From contig CBDCIS010000003.1 in NCBI GenBank assembly GCA_965217565.1, forward strand, positions 62,001-126,000: a stretch of 64,000 nucleotides of DNA, in the 5' to 3' direction. The DNA comes from CBDCIS01 sp965217565 (lineage in GTDB: Bacteria; Chloroflexota; Dehalococcoidia; Lucifugimonadales; CATOSD01). Both the position numbers and the translations under genes were made by a program. The notes beneath the pieces were generated by a model. The model saw only the letters and a program-made list of their open reading frames with translations. It ran no database searches and was not told the origin of the DNA. Positions 61,438 through 64,000 of this stretch are shown here, piece by piece (within the stretch, counting starts at the first letter, position 1; each line of letters begins with the position of its first letter).

Positions 61438-62688
61438 ATGACCGCATCCGCCGGAATGAGCACATTCGAGGAAGTCAACATATTCTTCAACCGGGCGGCT
61501 GACCGCCTGGACATGGACGACGGGGTGAGGGACCTGCTCAGCCGTCCATGGCGGGAGCTGAAAGTGTCCGTTCCCGTGCGCATGGACGACGGGCACCTCG
61601 AGGTCTTCGCGGGCTTCAGGATACAGCACAACGGCGTTCGCGGCCCGTACAAGGGAGGGCTGCGCTACCATCCTTCAGCCGACGCGGAAGAGGTCAAGGC
61701 GCTGGCCTCCCTGATGACCTGGAAGAACGCCCTCGTGGACGTGCCCTTCGGCGGGGCCAAGGGCGGCGTCCAGTGCGACCCCCACAACATGAGCGAGGGC
61801 GAACTGAACCGCCTCACGCGCCGCTACACGGTCAACGTGGAGCACTTCCTGGGCGTGAACAGGGACATTCCCGCCCCGGACCTCGGAACCAACGCGCAGG
61901 TCATGGCCTGGATGATGGACGCCTACAGCCAGATACACGGTCACACGCCGGGAATCGTCACCGGCAAACCCGTGGAGCTCGGGGGCTCCGTAGGGCGGAA
62001 CACCGCCACCGGCAGGGGCGTCACTCACGTCTTGCGGGCGATAGCCGGCGACCTGGGCATACGCATGGAGGGGGCGCGTGTCGCGGTGCAGGGCTTCGGA
62101 CAGGTGGGCTCGTGGACGGCGCGGTTTCTCGCGGAGGCGGGCTGCAAGGTGATCGCCGTCAGCGACGCGCGGGGCGGAGTTCACCGCGCGGACGGGATCG
62201 ACGTGGACGAGCTGGCGAGGCACGCGGGACGGGCGGGCACCGTCGTCGATTTTCCCGCCGCGGACCCGATACGAAACGAAGAGCTGCTCGAACTCGACTG
62301 CGACTTTCTCGTTCCGGCAGCCATAGACCGGGTGATTACGGCGGCGAACGCGCCCCGCGTCAGGGCCAGGGTGATAGTGGAGGCCGCCAATCATCCACTC
62401 ACGCCGGAAGCGGACTCCATTCTCAGCGACGGCGGCGTTCCCATATTGCCGGATATCCTCAGCAATGCGGGGGGTGTCGTCGTATCGTACTTCGAGTGGA
62501 TACAGAACCTCTACCAGCACCACTGGGAGCAGGGAAGGGTCAACCAGGAGCTCGAGAAGATTATGACGACGGCCTACCGGGCGGTGAAGGAGGTCTCGGA
62601 TCGCGAAAACATCACTCTCAGGGAGGCGGCCTTCGCCATAGGGGTGGAGCGCGTGGAGCGCGTCGCCAGGATGAGAGGGTTCATCTGA
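61438..62688 (+). CDS. gdhA: Glutamate dehydrogenase (Glu/Leu/Phe/Val dehydrogenase family)
   Basis: It interconverts glutamate with 2-oxoglutarate and ammonia using NAD(P). ATG 61438 with GGGAGA upstream gives 416 aa. Signatures are GPYKGGLRYHPSADAEEVKALASLMTWKNALVDVPFGGAKGGV with catalytic lysines, IPAPDLGTNAQVMAWMMDAYS and the Rossmann motif VAVQGFGQVGSWTARFL (near residue 220). Length fits the hexameric short GDH group. Leu/Phe dehydrogenase activity cannot be excluded from sequence alone. Confidence 0.93.
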   Translation: MTASAGMSTFEEVNIFFNRAADRLDMDDGVRDLLSRPWRELKVSVPVRMDDGHLEVFAGFRIQHNGVRGPYKGGLRYHPSADAEEVKALASLMTWKNALVDVPFGGAKGGVQCDPHNMSEGELNRLTRRYTVNVEHFLGVNRDIPAPDLGTNAQVMAWMMDAYSQIHGHTPGIVTGKPVELGGSVGRNTATGRGVTHVLRAIAGDLGIRMEGARVAVQGFGQVGSWTARFLAEAGCKVIAVSDARGGVHRADGIDVDELARHAGRAGTVVDFPAADPIRNEELLELDCDFLVPAAIDRVITAANAPRVRARVIVEAANHPLTPEADSILSDGGVPILPDILSNAGGVVVSYFEWIQNLYQHHWEQGRVNQELEKIMTTAYRAVKEVSDRENITLREAAFAIGVERVERVARMRGFI

Positions 62689-62692
62689 TCTA

Positions 62693-63400
62693 TCACTTCA
62701 GCAGGCCGTCGTCAACGATGAAGCCGTCTCTCATTCTCACTATGCGGTCGCACTGATCGCCGATCTCCTCCGAGTGGGTCACAACTATGAAGGTCTCCCT
62801 GTTCTCGCGATTCAGCCTCAGGATAAGGTCCATTATCTCCTGCGCGGTCTCGCTGTCGAGGTCGCCGGTAGGCTCGTCCGCCCAGATGATGGCTGGATCG
62901 TTGACGAGGGCGCGCGCGATGGTGACACGCTGACGCTGCCCCCCCGAAAGCTCCGCGGGCTTGTGCGCGGCGCGTTCGCCAAGCCCTACCATTTCCAGCA
63001 CGCCCAGAGCCTTCTGCCTGGCCTCGCTCGACTTCGCGCCCGAAATCAGCATTGGCAGCTCCACGTTCTCCACGGTGCTGAGGACCGGCAGCAGGTTGTA
63101 CAACTGGAACACAAACCCCATCTGCCTGGCCCTGTAGTCCGTCCTGGTGTTGTCGTCCATTCTCCGCAGGGAGACGCCGTCGATGTCGATCTCCCCTTCG
63201 TCTATGTCATCAATACCGGAGAGGCAGTTGAGCAACGTGGTCTTGCCGCACCCGCTTGGCCCCATGATGGCGACCACTTCGCCGCGGCGCACCTCCAGGT
63301 CGATTCCGCGCAGCGCGTGGACTCGCATTCCCTTGCCGCTGTGGTAAATCTTGTGCACGCCCCTGGCGACGACTATATGATCCGTACCCGAATTGACCAT
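62693..63400 (-). CDS. ABC transporter ATP-binding protein (MacB/LolD type)
   Basis: ATG 63400 with AAGGAGTG upstream gives 235 aa; the open frame to 63508 lies over the promoter. Walker A is GPSGCGKTT, the signature ELSGGQRQR, Walker [14 protein letters not shown] and the H-loop [23 protein letters not shown] is typical of MacB/LolD/FtsE-like exporters of lipoproteins, antibiotics or signals. No permease gene is visible downstream on this strand (gdhA is convergent), so its partner lies elsewhere. Confidence 0.92.
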   Translation of the reverse strand: MVNSGTDHIVVARGVHKIYHSGKGMRVHALRGIDLEVRRGEVVAIMGPSGCGKTTLLNCLSGIDDIDEGEIDIDGVSLRRMDDNTRTDYRARQMGFVFQLYNLLPVLSTVENVELPMLISGAKSSEARQKALGVLEMVGLGERAAHKPAELSGGQRQRVTIARALVNDPAIIWADEPTGDLDSETAQEIMDLILRLNRENRETFIVVTHSEEIGDQCDRIVRMRDGFIVDDGLLK

Positions 63401-63512
63401 GACACTCCTTGCCAACGCTGGCGAACAGCGCCGGACGGTAGCTTTAGCGGGGCATCGCCTATGGGAGAGCCTATCTCCCGCGTTCGGCTTCTCTCCTTTT
63501 GCCCTCACAACA

Positions 63513-63542
63513 ATTGTCCAATGCTTGCCGAACGCTTGTCAA
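63513..63542 (-). promoter_or_regulatory. Promoter of the ABC ATPase gene
   Basis: On the minus strand TTGACA (63542-63537) and GACAAT (63518-63513) are 18 bases apart, about 110 bases before the start codon. The bases behind it match repeat copy C. Confidence 0.6.
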
Positions 63543-63568
63543 CCGCGAAGCGGCGCCAGATGCCGTAT

Positions 63569-63621
63569 CAATTTGGTTAGTGGGCGCCCAAGCCATGGGA
63601 CGACCAGACAGGGCGACCACA
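63569..63621. repeat. Dispersed repeat block shared with 51452-51504
   Basis: TCAATTTGGTTAGTGGGCGC continues to CCATGGGACGACCAG and GACCAC with only a few mismatches to the copy at 51.45 kb. Confidence 0.7.
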
Positions 63622-63640
63622 AGGGATTGCCCCTACGGGA
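63610..63640. repeat. Palindromic repeat (GTAGGGGC family)
   Basis: AGGGCGACCACAAGGGATTG plus CCCCTACGGG, joined directly to the block above. Confidence 0.65.
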
Positions 63641-63751
63641 CGTCGCGGCGTCTTGACCAACGGCGTCCTACGGCGTAATCTTGGCATACGTCGGGTTAAG
63701 CTCGGCTGCCGGCGCTTGCGGTGAGCGCGACGAATGCCAAGGAGTGTTGTA

Positions 63752-64000
63752 ATGGAATTCGGGTCTTTCATGGAGTTTCACTGTAGGGAGGGTGAAAGCC
63801 AGGCCCAGGCCTTCGAGGAGTCCTTTTCCCAGGTTGACATGGCGGAGGAGCTGGGGCTGGACGCCGTATGGCTGGCCGAGTCTCACTTCAGTCCAGCGAG
63901 GGCCGTACTATCGTCGCCGCTAATCGTCGCCTCCGCCATCGCCGCGAGGACCCGGCGTCTGAAGGTGGGCACGGCGGTTCACGTGCTGCCGCTGGGCAAC
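63752..64000 (+). CDS. LLM-class flavin-dependent oxidoreductase (luciferase-like), N-terminal part
   Basis: AAGGAGTG before ATG 63752 opens a frame of 83 codons that leaves the window. MEFGSFMEFH begins the first beta strand. AFEESFSQVDMAEELGLDAVWLAESHFSP is the conserved segment of bacterial luciferase-like monooxygenases, and SPLIVASAIAARTRRLKVGTAV with VLPLGN continues the TIM barrel that binds FMN or F420. The substrate cannot be inferred from this fragment. Confidence 0.88.
   Translation, partial: MEFGSFMEFHCREGESQAQAFEESFSQVDMAEELGLDAVWLAESHFSPARAVLSSPLIVASAIAARTRRLKVGTAVHVLPLGN

Larger units (their letters stand above)
63401..63751. other. Divergent intergenic region with promoter and repeats
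   Basis: It holds the promoter of the ABC gene (63542-63513), a copy of the 51.45-kb repeat block (63569-63621) and a GTAGGGGC-family palindrome (63610-63640). No gene is seen. Confidence 0.6.

Overview
The window looks like a chromosomal stretch of a GC-rich, free-living Chloroflexota-like bacterium, possibly of the Dehalococcoidia/SAR202 sphere. This is inference, not proof. It rests on several things seen together: a hopanoid cluster, a SUF iron-sulfur operon, a NADH dehydrogenase (nuo) operon, a leucine T-box in front of ilvB, Pro-Thr-rich surface proteins (TPEPT and PPTPT linkers), and an LLM-class flavin oxidoreductase at the right edge. No rRNA, tRNA, CRISPR array or replication origin was seen. 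|| Layout. 1-1.5 kb: a secreted NHL-repeat protein running off the left edge (minus strand). 1.7-8.2 kb: branched-chain amino acid genes ilvB-ilvN-ilvC behind a promoter and a T-box with a CUC (Leu) specifier, then gene debris, then leuA behind a short leader ORF with a nested hairpin. 8.6-11.2 kb (minus): a membrane PH-domain protein and a frameshifted leucine-rich-repeat surface protein. 11.6-14.4 kb: a LiaF/PspC/toast-rack envelope gene set split by an IS5-family element sitting in a stop codon. 14.5-17.3 kb: leuC, a DUF4258 plus double YgiT zinc-finger (toxin-antitoxin-like) pair, and a Yip1-like membrane protein. 17.3-21.7 kb: TatD nuclease, an LPG-synthase-like membrane protein and a family 5 solute-binding lipoprotein. 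|| 21.8-29.1 kb (minus): the SUF system sufB-sufC-sufD-sufU-rrf2-Rieske, then sufS and a second sufU, with a promoter and a candidate operator upstream. 29.2-31.3 kb: a three-part lipoprotein ending in a cyclophilin domain. 31.4-36.8 kb (minus): a tightly overlapped six-gene operon of 2-hydroxyacid dehydrogenase, FGGY kinase, class II aldolase, unknown protein, epimerase and nucleoside hydrolase, a candidate uncharacterised sugar or nucleoside catabolic route. 36.8-43.4 kb (minus): hopanoid biosynthesis (prenyl synthase, hpnH, hpnG, shc, yjbQ, squalene/phytoene synthase). 43.6-49.4 kb (plus): nuoABCDHIJK plus two very small genes, without nuoLMN. || 49.4-63.7 kb is more accessory. It holds an MFS exporter, a large S-layer-like protein with its own strong promoter, a Pro-Thr-rich anchored protein, a HigBA pair, otsA, an IS1182-family element, glutamate dehydrogenase and an ABC ATPase. 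It is littered with short palindromic repeats (GTAGGGGC...GCCC type) and with a modular repeat that carries a consensus TTGACA promoter. One palindrome is split by the IS1182 element, and a related one encodes part of the N-terminus of squalene-hopene cyclase. || Broken genes recur (an in-frame TAA in two genes, a frameshift in one, a truncated regulator). The ilv/leu genes are scattered among insertions, which suggests active local decay and rearrangement.
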